Shown piece by piece: positions 27,898 to 37,790 of a stretch of DNA of 64,000 nt (the first letter of the stretch is position 1; every line of letters starts with the position of its first letter). Position numbers and translations under genes: made by a program. Source of the stretch: Candidatus Methylospira mobilis (GTDB lineage: Bacteria; Pseudomonadota; Gammaproteobacteria; Methylococcales; Methylococcaceae); NCBI RefSeq assembly GCF_009498235.1, contig NZ_CP044205.1, forward strand, positions 367,716 through 431,715, given 5' to 3'. Below the pieces are notes generated by a model. That model had not been told where the DNA came from, searched no databases, and saw nothing but the letters and a program-made list of their open reading frames with translations.

Positions 27898-28353
27898 ATG
27901 GAACCTGAAGGTAAACTTATGAATAAACCTGTTACCCCATTGCTGGCCGCGGATACATTGATTCAATTGATTGATCGTCCGGGCAAACCGATAGTGCTGA
28001 TCGAGCGAGCCAATATTCCGTACGGATGGGCCATACCCGGCGGTTTTGTGGATGTAGGAGAAACTCTGGAGCGGGCGGCGGCGCGTGAAGCCAGAGAGGA
28101 AACCGGTCTGGAAGTGAGGCTGACAGTCTTGCTGGGCATTTATTCCAACCCGGTGCGAGATACGCGCGGACATACCGTAACTGCAGTATATGTGGCTGAA
28201 GCAGTGGGTACCCCGAAAGCAGATGACGATGCCAAAAATGCCGGTATCTTCGCCCTGGAAGCGTTACCTGCTCCACTGGCTTTCGACCATGCGCAGGTAT
28301 TGGAAGATTTTCGCATTTATCTTGAGTGCGGGCGAGTGACGCCGCTACGCTAA
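27898..28353 (+). CDS. Nudix hydrolase
   Basis: This 151-residue protein (possibly starting at the second Met, codon 8, [14 protein letters not shown]) carries a complete Nudix box within [26 protein letters not shown] (G-x5-E-x7-R-E-x2-E-E-x-G). The enzyme hydrolyses a nucleoside diphosphate linked to another moiety. The short single-domain form and the N-terminal [16 protein letters not shown] resemble ADP-ribose or (d)NTP pyrophosphatases, but the substrate cannot be read. It is divergent from the disrupted yjgR gene, about 80 bp away. Confidence 0.88.
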   Translation: MEPEGKLMNKPVTPLLAADTLIQLIDRPGKPIVLIERANIPYGWAIPGGFVDVGETLERAAAREAREETGLEVRLTVLLGIYSNPVRDTRGHTVTAVYVAEAVGTPKADDDAKNAGIFALEALPAPLAFDHAQVLEDFRIYLECGRVTPLR

Positions 28354-28368
28354 GCTTTGGGGTGTCGT

Positions 28369-28797
28369 TTATTTCAACCACTCGATTACATGGTCTTCCG
28401 GGTCATCGGTCTCAGATTCAGGAATAGCAAACCCGCGTACGGAAATGCCTGCATTATGAACCGATGCCGGGTTGCCTGTGAGCAAAGGATGCCAGAAAGG
28501 CAGCGACTTACCTTCAGCGTGCAGACGATACGAGCACGTAACCGGCAGCCAATGTAACTGAGTGAAGCTTCGGCGCATGTCAAGGCATTCGGGAACAAGC
28601 GCGCGCCTTTCAGGGTAATTACTGCAGCGGCAGCTATCGATATCGAGCAACCGGCAGGCGACGCGAGTAAACAGGATTTCGTCGGTATCCTCGTCTTCCA
28701 GTTTATGCAGGCAGCACCTGCCGCAGCCGTCGCACAGCGATTCCCATTCAGACTCGCTCAAATCTGCGAGCGCTTTGTATTCCCAAAAACAGTGCAT
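28369..28797 (-). CDS. ycgN: YcgN-family cysteine-cluster protein (UPF0260)
   Basis: This 142-residue protein has the conserved cysteine cluster CDGCGRCCLHKLEDEDT (about residues 22-38), followed by C-R-L-L-D-x3-C-R-C and PVTCSYRLHAEG. It is probably a metal-binding (zinc or iron-sulfur) cytoplasmic protein; the biochemical role is not established. The ATG is 6 bases after the next gene's stop, so the two probably share a transcript. Confidence 0.87.
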   Translation of the reverse strand: MHCFWEYKALADLSESEWESLCDGCGRCCLHKLEDEDTDEILFTRVACRLLDIDSCRCSNYPERRALVPECLDMRRSFTQLHWLPVTCSYRLHAEGKSLPFWHPLLTGNPASVHNAGISVRGFAIPESETDDPEDHVIEWLK

Positions 28798-28803
28798 TGC
28801 GGC

Positions 28804-29268
28804 TCACACCAGACCGATTACTGCGGCTAAAATAAACAGACCTAGCAGGAAAAGCAGGGCTTTCAGCGTGAAATCGGCAACAGCGCGCAACATCCGGTCG
28901 CGGGTTGCAACGAAACGGGCGATGGCGTCCAGTTCGGTTTTATCGAGTTCAACTGGCGGTTGTACGTGAGTCTGGAGTGCGGCTATGCTTTCGGCCGCTC
29001 GGTTTTGACTTAAGTTATCCAGTTGTTCGCAAGCTAGTCCGCAACGGAAGAGAAAATCGGGAAGCCCGGCGCTGTCATCCCCCGCAGTGAGTATTAATTG
29101 CGTAGCGCACTTGTCGATATCCTGTAGCAAAGTCAGAAGTTCATCGGGCAAAAGTGAACGGATACTGGCGATTCTGGCAGCCAGATCGTCGCCGTGGGCG
29201 GCAAAATGCTTATCCAATAAATAGTCGAGTCTGCCCAGATAATGCTGTATGGTTTCCTTAGCGTCCAT
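28804..29268 (-). CDS. Hypothetical protein with C-terminal membrane anchor
   Basis: This 154-residue protein runs from the ATG at 29268 (in-frame GTG at 29289 and TTG at 29292 are alternatives). It is mostly charged helix with one C-terminal transmembrane segment (LKALLFLLGLFILAAVIGLV at the very end), a tail-anchored arrangement. I recognise no family. It lies 6 bases upstream of the ycgN-like gene in the same orientation. Confidence 0.7.
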   Translation of the reverse strand: MDAKETIQHYLGRLDYLLDKHFAAHGDDLAARIASIRSLLPDELLTLLQDIDKCATQLILTAGDDSAGLPDFLFRCGLACEQLDNLSQNRAAESIAALQTHVQPPVELDKTELDAIARFVATRDRMLRAVADFTLKALLFLLGLFILAAVIGLV

Positions 29269-29292
29269 CTCTATTCTCGCAGTATTCACCAA

Positions 29293-29680
29293 GTTAAACT
29301 ATTAAGCATATATTATTCGGGGCATGGAGGCACTAGTTATTCCAAACCATTTATCATGACCGGGTCCATCACTACTGCGAACCTTTGGCGCAACATCAAA
29401 GCCTTCGTATGTTGTTTTTTTTGCTGACCGCCACAAGCCTCCCTTATGTTGACAGGAGAATAAAGAGTTGAAACCTTCGGTGAGTGCATTTGGATTAATG
29501 ACCGAAGCGGCCGGGATGAGGCAAGCAAGTTGAGACATGCTACAAGTCTTCCCGGGAAGGTCTCTACGCCTATCCCTTGGCGTGAAGTCCTCCGCCTGAC
29601 TCATCTCACTTCCTTTCCCGCAGTATGTTGAATAGTTATCATATTTTATCAATGCGTATTGGTGTCGGGTAGAGGTATAT
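29293..29680. other. 388-bp stretch without a supported gene
   Basis: A minus-strand frame (about 29302-29652) stays open, but its composition is mixed and no family is recognisable. The stretch may be a remnant. No RNA gene or terminator is evident. Confidence 0.4.
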
Positions 29681-30049
29681 ATGCAGGAAACAATCAGGCA
29701 TCAAGATTCTGGCGAAGAGTTCTACACGCCGGAGCGTTGTTATATTACCGAGTTGTCGAACCTACCCGGCGATCCGGATGCGTCTATCGCCCGCGCACGT
29801 GTACTGCCGGGAGTAACTACCCGCTGGCATCGGCTGAAGGGAGTAATAGAGCGATACTATATCGTTGCAGGGTACGGGGTAGTAGAGGTGGGCGAGCTAC
29901 CGCCAAAGGAAGTCCATCCGGGGGATGTCGTGCTGATACCTTCGATGTGCCGGCAAAGGATTACCAACTCCGGAGCCGAGGATCTGGTGTTTCTGGCTAT
30001 CTGTACGCCGCGTTTTCTAAATGAAGTTTATGAAGATATAGACGTTTAA
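29681..30049 (+). CDS. Small cupin-domain protein
   Basis: This 122-residue single-domain cupin has the first cupin motif recognisable around ARVLPGVTTRWHRLKGVIERYYIVAGYG (residues 38-65, with His and Glu ligands). The second is in HPGDVVLIPSMCRQRITNSG (about residues 83-102), where the usual metal-binding histidine is replaced by Arg/Gln. So it may bind metal incompletely or only a small ligand. It is convergent with the flavodoxin gene at the edge of the nif region. The function is unknown. Confidence 0.82.
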   Translation: MQETIRHQDSGEEFYTPERCYITELSNLPGDPDASIARARVLPGVTTRWHRLKGVIERYYIVAGYGVVEVGELPPKEVHPGDVVLIPSMCRQRITNSGAEDLVFLAICTPRFLNEVYEDIDV

Positions 30050-30065
30050 TTTCGCGCAACGAACT

Positions 30066-30105
30066 GCGGGACAGGTAAATGGCGCTACTCCATTACTTGT
30101 CCCGC
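30066..30105. terminator. Hairpin between convergent cupin and flavodoxin genes
   Basis: GCGGGACA-g-GTAA... pairs with ...TTAC-t-TGTCCCGC as a long imperfect stem. With genes ending from both sides it is likely a bidirectional terminator. T-runs are short. Confidence 0.55.
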
Positions 30106-30162
30106 TTGTATCGACGAGGTCTTTGTCTTCAAATCGTTCGGATATGGAGCGTGATCGCTGAT

Positions 30163-30699
30163 TTATTCGTCGAGCAACTCCGGCTTGATTTGTTCCAGCC
30201 ATTCGTCAATGCGTTCCTCGGTCAGGGTGCTTTGGTTGTCGTGATCAATGGCAAGACCGACAAAAGCGTCGTCAACGACCGCCTTCGACTTTTCGAAGGT
30301 GTAGCCGTCAGTCGGCCAGGAACCGATGACCGTTGCTCCACCTTCCTTGACGACTTCGTATATGAAGTACATTGCATCGACAAATTCATGGCCATAGCCT
30401 TCCTGGTCGCCCAAGCCGAAAAGCGCTACAACCTTCCCGGAGAAATCCTTGCCTTTTAGTTGCGGCAAAAACTCGAGCCAGCTTTCCGCCTGCCCGCCGG
30501 ACTCTACTCCCGGTAATTCGCCGTCGCCCAGCGTGGGCGTACCCAATAGCAAAGCATCGTACTTAAGCAAGTCGTCGACGCTTGCCTTGTTGATATTGAC
30601 CGGCGCATCGGCCGCGTCACCCAGTTTTTTATGCAAGGTTTTTGCAACTCGACGTGTATTGCCGGTATCGCTTCCGAAAAAAATTCCCACTCTAGCCAT
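30163..30699 (-). CDS. nifF: Flavodoxin, nitrogen-fixation type
   Basis: This 178-residue long-chain flavodoxin has the FMN phosphate loop FFGSDTGNTRRVA (residues 7-19), TPTLGDGELPG (about 54-64) and GLGDQEGYGHEFVDAM (about 95-110). NifF-type flavodoxins deliver low-potential electrons to the nitrogenase iron protein. Assignment to nifF rather than a housekeeping flavodoxin rests on its position in the leftward operon that begins at a sigma-54 promoter in the nif control region. It is 53 bp downstream of the unknown 187-aa gene. Confidence 0.85.
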   Translation of the reverse strand: MARVGIFFGSDTGNTRRVAKTLHKKLGDAADAPVNINKASVDDLLKYDALLLGTPTLGDGELPGVESGGQAESWLEFLPQLKGKDFSGKVVALFGLGDQEGYGHEFVDAMYFIYEVVKEGGATVIGSWPTDGYTFEKSKAVVDDAFVGLAIDHDNQSTLTEERIDEWLEQIKPELLDE

Positions 30700-30752
30700 G
30701 ACAGTTCTCCTAATAAAACGGGGGTCAAGTAATTACATCAAATACGAAGCAG

Positions 30753-31316
30753 TTAGACCGCGCCATGCGTTGCGCGTTTTGCCGATGTGGTTTTTGCACT
30801 TAGCTCATCGAATGTCAGCTTTCCGTAGCGCGGTTTGTATTCCTTAACTGCATCGTATAAAGCGATAACCTTATCGGCGGCGCTCAGCCCTTTGAAATCG
30901 CCTTTTTCCATACCCATCTCCTCTATCAATTCATTCCAGACCATACCTTCGGTCAGTGGTATCAGGACATAATTCACGCCCAGGTATTCCACCTGAGCCG
31001 CTTGGGCGATGTTGGCGACGTACAGAATGGACAGCACTCCAGGCGCGAAGTCGGCGCCGTATTTGTCGACGAAAACAGGAAGTAGATCCAGCTCGTCGAT
31101 AAACCCGCAGATAAACTTCAGCTTATCGTTTTCAATCAGTAGCGCCGCTTCCTTCATGGTGGCGTGCGGTGGTTTTTTTCTGCCCATTTCATCGGCGATG
31201 TCTCCTTCCTTGAGGACCCAATCTCCCCGGTAGGCATAGATGTCGCTCGAACTGGCTTTTTCCTTGAGATTGGCGTTGTACAAAAGCTCCTGGGCTTGAT
31301 AGTTATCTAAAAGCAT
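30753..31316 (-). CDS. Uncharacterised protein in the nif regulon
   Basis: This 187-residue cytoplasmic protein has no motif I recognise. It starts MLLDNYQAQELLYNA, has a central hydrophobic stretch (VLSILYVANIAQAAQVEYLGVNYVL, broken by charged residues and unlikely to span a membrane) and ends with a basic tail. It is the first gene after a leftward sigma-54 promoter with NifA-type sites, and is followed by flavodoxin, so its expression is probably tied to nitrogen fixation. It could be an accessory factor for electron delivery or cofactor assembly, but nothing in the sequence decides that. Confidence 0.8.
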   Translation of the reverse strand: MLLDNYQAQELLYNANLKEKASSSDIYAYRGDWVLKEGDIADEMGRKKPPHATMKEAALLIENDKLKFICGFIDELDLLPVFVDKYGADFAPGVLSILYVANIAQAAQVEYLGVNYVLIPLTEGMVWNELIEEMGMEKGDFKGLSAADKVIALYDAVKEYKPRYGKLTFDELSAKTTSAKRATHGAV

Positions 31317-31357
31317 AGCTGTATTTCTCCGTAATAAATGTGGATATTACCTGGATA

Positions 31358-31373
31358 AGCAAGTACCAAGCCA
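31358..31373 (-). promoter_or_regulatory. Sigma-54 (-24/-12) promoter for the leftward nif operon
   Basis: Read on the minus strand: TGGCTTG-GTAC-TTGCT, with the invariant GG and GC separated by 10 bases. It is about 43 bases upstream of the ATG of the 187-aa gene. Confidence 0.78.
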
Positions 31374-31481
31374 GTCAGTGTTCTGCGTCAGGGGTATTCG
31401 CGATAAGGCTTTTATCCGTGTTTTTTCAATTTGTTATTGATGGTGAAAATGATGATGAAAGTTTGGTGTAAAGGTACTGAA

Positions 31482-31497
31482 TGTAGCAAACACGACA
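31482..31497. promoter_or_regulatory. NifA upstream activator site (TGT-N10-ACA), copy 1
   Basis: TGT-AGCAAACACG-ACA. It lies roughly 140 bases upstream of the leftward start point and 175 upstream of the rightward one, within the usual range for NifA binding. Confidence 0.72.
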
Positions 31498-31581
31498 AAG
31501 TCGCTATATGTTTGGTGCAAGCCAAACGGAACCTCGGCATCGGGAATGAAAATGTTTGGGAAGTGACAATTTATATCGAAA

Positions 31582-31597
31582 TGTACAGGTTTTCACA
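31582..31597. promoter_or_regulatory. NifA upstream activator site (TGT-N10-ACA), copy 2
   Basis: TGT-ACAGGTTTTC-ACA, about 75 bases upstream of the predicted nifB start point and 100 bases from copy 1. Confidence 0.72.
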
Positions 31598-31640
31598 TGA
31601 GTAAATTAATAAAAATTTTATAAAACATATACTTGTAATA

Positions 31641-31656
31641 TGGCACGCAGGATGCT
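31641..31656 (+). promoter_or_regulatory. Sigma-54 (-24/-12) promoter for nifB operon
   Basis: TGGCACG-CAGG-ATGCT, with GG and GC separated by 10 bases and the -24 half matching consensus perfectly. It lies about 98 bases upstream of the nifB ATG. The surrounding region 31317-31753 is otherwise gene-free and A/T-rich. Confidence 0.88.
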
Positions 31657-31753
31657 TGGTATAAATATGAAAAAGTTCGGTGCAATGAGTTGCTTAAGAG
31701 TTATATGTATTGAACTGCATAATTAACGTTAACCACTTTCGTAGGGAGTCATC

Positions 31754-33241
31754 ATGGAACTACCCGTATTACAAGATCACCAGCCAGCCGCCAAAGGCGG
31801 GTGCAGCGCATCATCCTGCGGTTCCAGCGATGATCAGGTCAATCTTCTTCCGGATACCATCCGCGAAAAGATCCAGAATCATCCCTGTTATTCGGAAGAC
31901 GCGCATCATTATTTTGCGCGTATGCATGTGGCGGTCGCGCCGGCCTGCAATATCCAGTGCCACTACTGCAACCGTAAATACGATTGTTCGAACGAATCGC
32001 GCCCCGGCGTGGTATCCGAACTGTTGACCCCGGAACAGGCCGTCAAGAAAACCATGGCGGTCGCCGCTTCGATACCGCAGATGACTGTATTGGGCATAGC
32101 CGGTCCTGGCGATCCGCTTGCCAATCCGGAGCGCACTTTTGCGACTTTCCGCATGCTAACCGAGCAGGCGCCCGATATCAAGCTGTGCGTTTCAACCAAC
32201 GGTCTTGCGCTGCCGGAATCCGTGGACGAACTGGCGAAAGCCAATATCGATCACGTCACCATTACCATCAACACGGTGGATGCGGAAATCGGCGCGCAGA
32301 TTTATCCGTGGATATTCTGGAAAAACCGCCGTATCAAGGGTAAAAAAGGTGCGCAAATTCTGATAGATCAACAGCAGAAAGGGCTGGAAATGCTGATATC
32401 GCGCGGTATTCTGGTCAAGGTCAATTCGGTGATGATACCGGGGATCAACGACCAGCATCTGGCGGAAGTCAGTCGCGTTGTGAAATCGAAAGGCGCATTC
32501 CTGCACAATGTGATGCCGTTGATCTCCGAAGTGGAACACGGCACTTTCTATGGCGTAATGGGGCAGCGCGGTCCCTCTCCTGACGAACTGATGGATTTGC
32601 AGGAAGCCTGTTCCGGCGACATGAATATGATGCGCCATTGCCGCCAGTGCCGGGCCGATGCAGTCGGGCTGTTGGGCGAAGATCGGGGATCGGAGTTCAC
32701 GCTGGACAAAATCGATGCGATGGAAATCGATTATCAGTCGGCGATGGAAATGCGTAAAAACGTCCAGGAAGGCATCCTGGCCGACATGGAGTCGAAGCGC
32801 GCTTCCAAACAGCAAAAGGCTGCGCCGGCCGTTCCAGACGACACTCGTCCGGTATTGATGGCGGTGGCGACAACAGGACAGAATCTGATTAATCAGCATT
32901 TCGGTCACGCCAAGGAATTCCAGATTTATCAGGCTTCTCCTCAGGGCGTAAGATTCATGAGCCATCGCAAGACCGAGCAGTACTGTTCAGGCGACAGCAC
33001 TTGCGGCGAAGCCGAGTCGTCGCTGGCGCTGACCATACGTTCGCTGGAAGGCTGCGAAGCGGTGTTGTGTTCGAAAATCGGCTACGAACCTTGGGAAATG
33101 CTGGAAGAGGCGGGTATTACGCCAAACGGCGAGCATGCGATGGAAAATATCGAAGAAGCCGTGATGGCTGTGTACCTGGAAATGTTGAAAGCGGGAAAGC
33201 TGGATGATTCCGTGGCCAGGGAGCGGAGAGCGGAAGCCTGA
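31754..33241 (+). CDS. nifB: Nitrogenase FeMo-cofactor biosynthesis protein NifB
   Basis: This 495-residue radical-SAM enzyme makes NifB-co, the carbide-containing 8Fe core of FeMo-co. The SAM cluster is C65-x3-C69-x2-C72 within VAVAPACNIQCHYCNRKYDC, and further conserved cysteines follow (MRHCRQCRADAVG). A C-terminal NifX-like cofactor-binding domain starts near residue 365 (PVLMAVATTGQNLINQHFGHA). GGGAG lies 9 bases upstream of the ATG. It is first in the rightward nif operon driven by the sigma-54 promoter at 31641. Confidence 0.98.
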   Translation: MELPVLQDHQPAAKGGCSASSCGSSDDQVNLLPDTIREKIQNHPCYSEDAHHYFARMHVAVAPACNIQCHYCNRKYDCSNESRPGVVSELLTPEQAVKKTMAVAASIPQMTVLGIAGPGDPLANPERTFATFRMLTEQAPDIKLCVSTNGLALPESVDELAKANIDHVTITINTVDAEIGAQIYPWIFWKNRRIKGKKGAQILIDQQQKGLEMLISRGILVKVNSVMIPGINDQHLAEVSRVVKSKGAFLHNVMPLISEVEHGTFYGVMGQRGPSPDELMDLQEACSGDMNMMRHCRQCRADAVGLLGEDRGSEFTLDKIDAMEIDYQSAMEMRKNVQEGILADMESKRASKQQKAAPAVPDDTRPVLMAVATTGQNLINQHFGHAKEFQIYQASPQGVRFMSHRKTEQYCSGDSTCGEAESSLALTIRSLEGCEAVLCSKIGYEPWEMLEEAGITPNGEHAMENIEEAVMAVYLEMLKAGKLDDSVARERRAEA

Positions 33242-33249
33242 TGCAGCAG

Positions 33250-33278
33250 GTCTCCAGCGGTTCTGCTCCGCTGGAGAC
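33250..33278 (+). promoter_or_regulatory. nifB-fdxN intercistronic hairpin
   Basis: GTCTCCAGCGG pairs perfectly with CCGCTGGAGAC over a 7-nt loop. No T-run follows; it probably marks a processing or attenuation point between nifB and fdxN. Confidence 0.65.
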
Positions 33279-33305
33279 TCTCACAAATTTTAAAGGGGCA
33301 ACACT

Positions 33306-33584
33306 ATGGCATTAAAAATTATTGAGTCGTGCGTTAACTGTTTTGCCTGTGAGCCTCTTTGCCCGAGCAAGGCGATATATGAGGCAAAACCACATTTTCT
33401 GATCGACGCAAAAAAATGTACCGAATGCGAAGGCGATCACGCTGAGCAGCAATGTGCAGCGATTTGCCCGATAGAAGGCGCAATACTTAACGCGATGGGT
33501 GAAGCCGTTAATCCTCCAGGTTCTCTGACGGGAATACCACCGGAAAAAATGGCGCAGGCGCAAGCCGAGCTAAGGGCTCATTGA
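33306..33584 (+). CDS. fdxN: 2[4Fe-4S] ferredoxin FdxN
   Basis: This 92-residue ferredoxin has two clusters: Cys9-x2-Cys12-x2-Cys15-x3-Cys19-Pro and Cys38-x2-Cys41-x8-Cys50-x3-Cys54-Pro. The widened x8 loop in the second motif is typical of nif-associated FdxN-type ferredoxins. It lies directly downstream of nifB and is likely an electron donor for NifB or nitrogenase. It is 4 bases from nifO. Confidence 0.93.
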   Translation: MALKIIESCVNCFACEPLCPSKAIYEAKPHFLIDAKKCTECEGDHAEQQCAAICPIEGAILNAMGEAVNPPGSLTGIPPEKMAQAQAELRAH

Positions 33585-33588
33585 CGCC

Positions 33589-34043
33589 ATGGCCATAGTA
33601 GAGTTTTTCGAGAAACCCGGCTGCCAGAGCAATACCCGGCAGAAAGCCTTGCTGCGCGATGCGGGTAATGAAGTAGCGGAGCATAATCTGTTGACCGAAC
33701 CGTGGACCCCTGCATTGTTGCGGCCCTATTTTGGTAAGGAGCCCGTCAGTAGCTGGTTCAACCCTAGCGCTCCGGCAATCAAACAGGGCGAGATACAGCC
33801 TGAGCGCTTAAGCGAACAGGAAGCGCTGGCGAAGATGTGCGCCAGCCCGCTGTTAATCAAGCGCCCGTTGCTGCGGGTCGGAGATCGTTGCTGTTCGGGG
33901 TTTGAAAGCGCCGCGTTGTCATTTCTTGGTTTGGACATTACGCCGGAGGGTCACACGAACCGTTGCGCCAGGGACAGCGCGCATCCGGCGCCAAGCTGCC
34001 CATCCCCTTTGGTTCAGGGGTGTGAGCCGGCGAATATTGAGCA

Positions 34044-34047
<4 letters not shown>
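33589..34047 (+). CDS. nifO: Nitrogenase-associated ArsC/thioredoxin-fold protein (NifO-like)
   Basis: This 152-residue protein belongs to the arsenate-reductase-like family found in nif clusters. It starts MAIVEFFEKPGCQSNTRQKALL with the active-site-type Cys12, and includes SPLLIKRPLLRVGDRCCSGF (about residues 85-104). NifO in Azotobacter affects nitrate/molybdenum competition for cofactor synthesis; the chemistry is unclear. It overlaps the next gene by 4 bases (ATGA). Confidence 0.88.
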
Positions 34048-35634
<1,587 letters not shown>

Positions 35635-35697
35635 AAACAAGCGTGAAACAGAATATCTGCTTTCCGATAACCCAATACGATAGCGAGGATAGAAACG

Positions 35698-36048
35698 ATG
35701 GCGCTTATTACTTTCAGCAGCCCGGAATACAAGGATAAAACCGTTTACGCCGTAGCAGGCAGTCATACGCAAACACTGTTAAAACTGGCCATAGAGAACA
35801 AGATTCCGATCCAGTTCAACTGTCAGGACGGAGAGTGCGGCACCTGCATGGTCAAAGTGAGCAGCATTGATGATAAAAATCAACGTATGGGCAGCCATCT
35901 GACCGCCAAGGAAATTGCCGTTTTAAAGTCGCAAGGAAAATTGACCCAGAAAGAAATTGACGAAATCGCGTTAACCGACCTGCCTTCCGACTGGCGTCTG
36001 GCCTGCCAGATGATCGTCCGGGATGAAGATATTCTGGTCGAATATTAA
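35698..36048 (+). CDS. Shethna-type FeSII [2Fe-2S] protective ferredoxin
   Basis: This 116-residue ferredoxin has ligands Cys42-x4-Cys47-x2-Cys50 and Cys103. It differs from the preceding ferredoxin in having the long helical insertion KVSSIDDKNQRMGSHLTAKE...LTQKEIDEIALTDLPSDWRLACQ and the end DEDILVEY. These match, from memory, the Azotobacter Shethna protein II. FeSII binds oxidised nitrogenase and reversibly inactivates it against O2 damage (conformational protection). The homology is clear by eye; the protective role here is inferred. Confidence 0.85.
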   Translation: MALITFSSPEYKDKTVYAVAGSHTQTLLKLAIENKIPIQFNCQDGECGTCMVKVSSIDDKNQRMGSHLTAKEIAVLKSQGKLTQKEIDEIALTDLPSDWRLACQMIVRDEDILVEY

Positions 36049-36068
36049 AAGCTGCGTTTTGACCGCAA

Positions 36069-36105
36069 TAGCGCCGCAAGGACCGTACTATCCAAAACGG
36101 CGCTA
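36069..36105 (+). terminator. Terminator-like hairpin after the FeSII gene
   Basis: TAGCGCCG (36069-36076) pairs with CGGCGCTA (36098-36105) over a 21-nt loop, then an A/T-rich tail with several short T-runs. It may partially separate nifQ from the upstream genes. Confidence 0.5.
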
Positions 36106-36142
36106 ATGTTTTGAATTTTTATATCGAGCGAGAAACAATGCC

Positions 36143-36823
36143 ATGCAAGTCCAAGGCTTTATAAAACACAGCATTAAAGCTGCGGCTGCACAGAACGCGA
36201 GTTTACAGCCGCGCGCGCAGGCATATCAAACCGGGGCGCCGTTTGCTGTAGCCGTGCCGCATAAGCAAACAGCGGAGCAAATTTATCAATCGCTCGCTCG
36301 CCACGCGCACTCCGCATCTCCCAATGCGGAATGGGTGGCGCGTATATTATCGAGCTGGCATGCAGGCCGCGGTGCGCTACCCGATTACCTGGGGCTGCTG
36401 CCAGAAGAATTTCAGGCCCTGCAAAAACATTTGTACGGACGGGCGTTACTGTCAGGCATATCGACGGTGGGCCGAGAACCCGATTTCAGCCGCATGCTGG
36501 AACGCGACGATCTCAAGCGCTTGATGATGCAGTCCAGCGCTTATCCAGGCAGAGCGGAAACTGCATGGATGGCCGGCATCCTGATAGCCGGTTGCCTTGG
36601 CAGCGATCATCTTTGGCAGGATCTCGGCCTCTGGAACAGAAGCGATCTGTCAGGGCTGGTACGCTACAACTTTCCGGAGCTTGCCGCGAAAAACACGCGC
36701 GACATGAAGTGGAAAAAGTTTATTTATAAACAATTATGCGAAGCCGAGGGCGTTTATGTCTGCCGCGCGCCTTCGTGCGACGTTTGCATCGATCATGCGG
36801 GCTGCTTTGGCCCCGAGGAGTGA
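36143..36823 (+). CDS. nifQ: NifQ, molybdenum donor for FeMo-cofactor
   Basis: This 226-residue protein ends with the diagnostic NifQ cysteine motif Cys207-x4-Cys212-x2-Cys215-x5-Cys221 (CRAPSCDVCIDHAGC), which holds a Mo-Fe-S cluster that delivers molybdenum to NifEN/NifH. Upstream, WMAGILIAGCLGSDHLWQDLGL (about residues 142-163) is also conserved. The next gene starts 3 bases after its stop. Confidence 0.94.
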   Translation: MQVQGFIKHSIKAAAAQNASLQPRAQAYQTGAPFAVAVPHKQTAEQIYQSLARHAHSASPNAEWVARILSSWHAGRGALPDYLGLLPEEFQALQKHLYGRALLSGISTVGREPDFSRMLERDDLKRLMMQSSAYPGRAETAWMAGILIAGCLGSDHLWQDLGLWNRSDLSGLVRYNFPELAAKNTRDMKWKKFIYKQLCEAEGVYVCRAPSCDVCIDHAGCFGPEE

Positions 36824-36826
36824 GCT

Positions 36827-37687
36827 ATGAGTCAATACCAACATATTTTTGAAGGCCTCCGAGCCAATCGTATCGTACCGTATATCGGCCCCGGAGCAGT
36901 GTCCGACGCGCGCAGCGCCCTGACCGGAACCGCCATGCCGGCCGACAGCAACAGTCTGATCCTTGCCATGAACGACGGTAAACCAATGGCGCCCAAGCTG
37001 ATGTATGAATTCCCGAGAGCGGCGATGAATCTGGAGTTGAAACGTGGACGCAGCTTTGTCGAAGGATTTCTGACACGCACCTACGCCAACACGAAATGGA
37101 CGCGCGCTCGTTTTCACGACTGGCTGGCGGAGCTGGCGCCGCATTACGTCATCGATATCAATCGCGACAGCCAACTGCAGGACAGCTACAAAAATACGCC
37201 GCACCTATTGATCCGCGGCATAGCACGAGTCGCCGGAACCGCTTATCGTTTCACCGTGCATCAATATGATGGCAGCGCGTATCATGAGGTTACCCAGGAA
37301 GAAGCCGATAGCGATCTGCCGATATTGTTCAAGCCCATGGGCAGTCCCATACCCAAGCCGTGCTTTATCGCTTCAGATGCCGACTATGTGGATTACATAA
37401 CCGAGTTGATGGGCGGCTTTGCGATTCCCTCTTTTCTTAAGGAATATCGCCAGGGATTGCAATATCTGCTCATGGGCATGCCGCTCAATCGCGATTCCGA
37501 ACGCATGGTAATGAGCGATATCACTTGGGGAGCGGCAGAGCAGCGAGGCTGGGTTCTTAATTCCAACCCAACCGATAAGGAAAAAAGATACTGCGAGCGC
37601 ATCGGGCTGGAAATCATCCCGGTGGAAATAACCGGGTTTCTGAACGAATTTCAACATCCGGCACAAGTTGAAAGCGTTGCTGCATAG
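36827..37687 (+). CDS. SIR2-like protein linked to nif genes
   Basis: This 286-residue protein has a SIR2-like NAD-binding start (RIVPYIGPGAVSD, about residues 14-26), a later ILFKPMGSP segment in the position of the sirtuin core glycine loop, and LQYLLMGMP. The deacetylase catalytic histidine motif is not obvious, so it may be an NAD(+)-binding or NAD-cleaving variant. It is 3 bases from nifQ and so probably cotranscribed; SIR2-like genes do recur in nif clusters of related bacteria as I recall. The function is unknown. Confidence 0.8.
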   Translation: MSQYQHIFEGLRANRIVPYIGPGAVSDARSALTGTAMPADSNSLILAMNDGKPMAPKLMYEFPRAAMNLELKRGRSFVEGFLTRTYANTKWTRARFHDWLAELAPHYVIDINRDSQLQDSYKNTPHLLIRGIARVAGTAYRFTVHQYDGSAYHEVTQEEADSDLPILFKPMGSPIPKPCFIASDADYVDYITELMGGFAIPSFLKEYRQGLQYLLMGMPLNRDSERMVMSDITWGAAEQRGWVLNSNPTDKEKRYCERIGLEIIPVEITGFLNEFQHPAQVESVAA

Positions 37688-37790
37688 TCTCTCGGACTTC
37701 TGCTGGCTAACTCATTGCGGACGGAGTATGCGCCGCCGGCGCCAATGATGCTGTGTATTTAACCGTTCATGCCGGGAGTGGTTGGCGAGA

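Noticed and set aside
29302-29652. Minus-strand frame containing VVMDPVMINGLE-like text in a neighbouring frame, recalling ThiD
   Set aside because: Only a few residues match, the frame is broken and no other ThiD motif is present.
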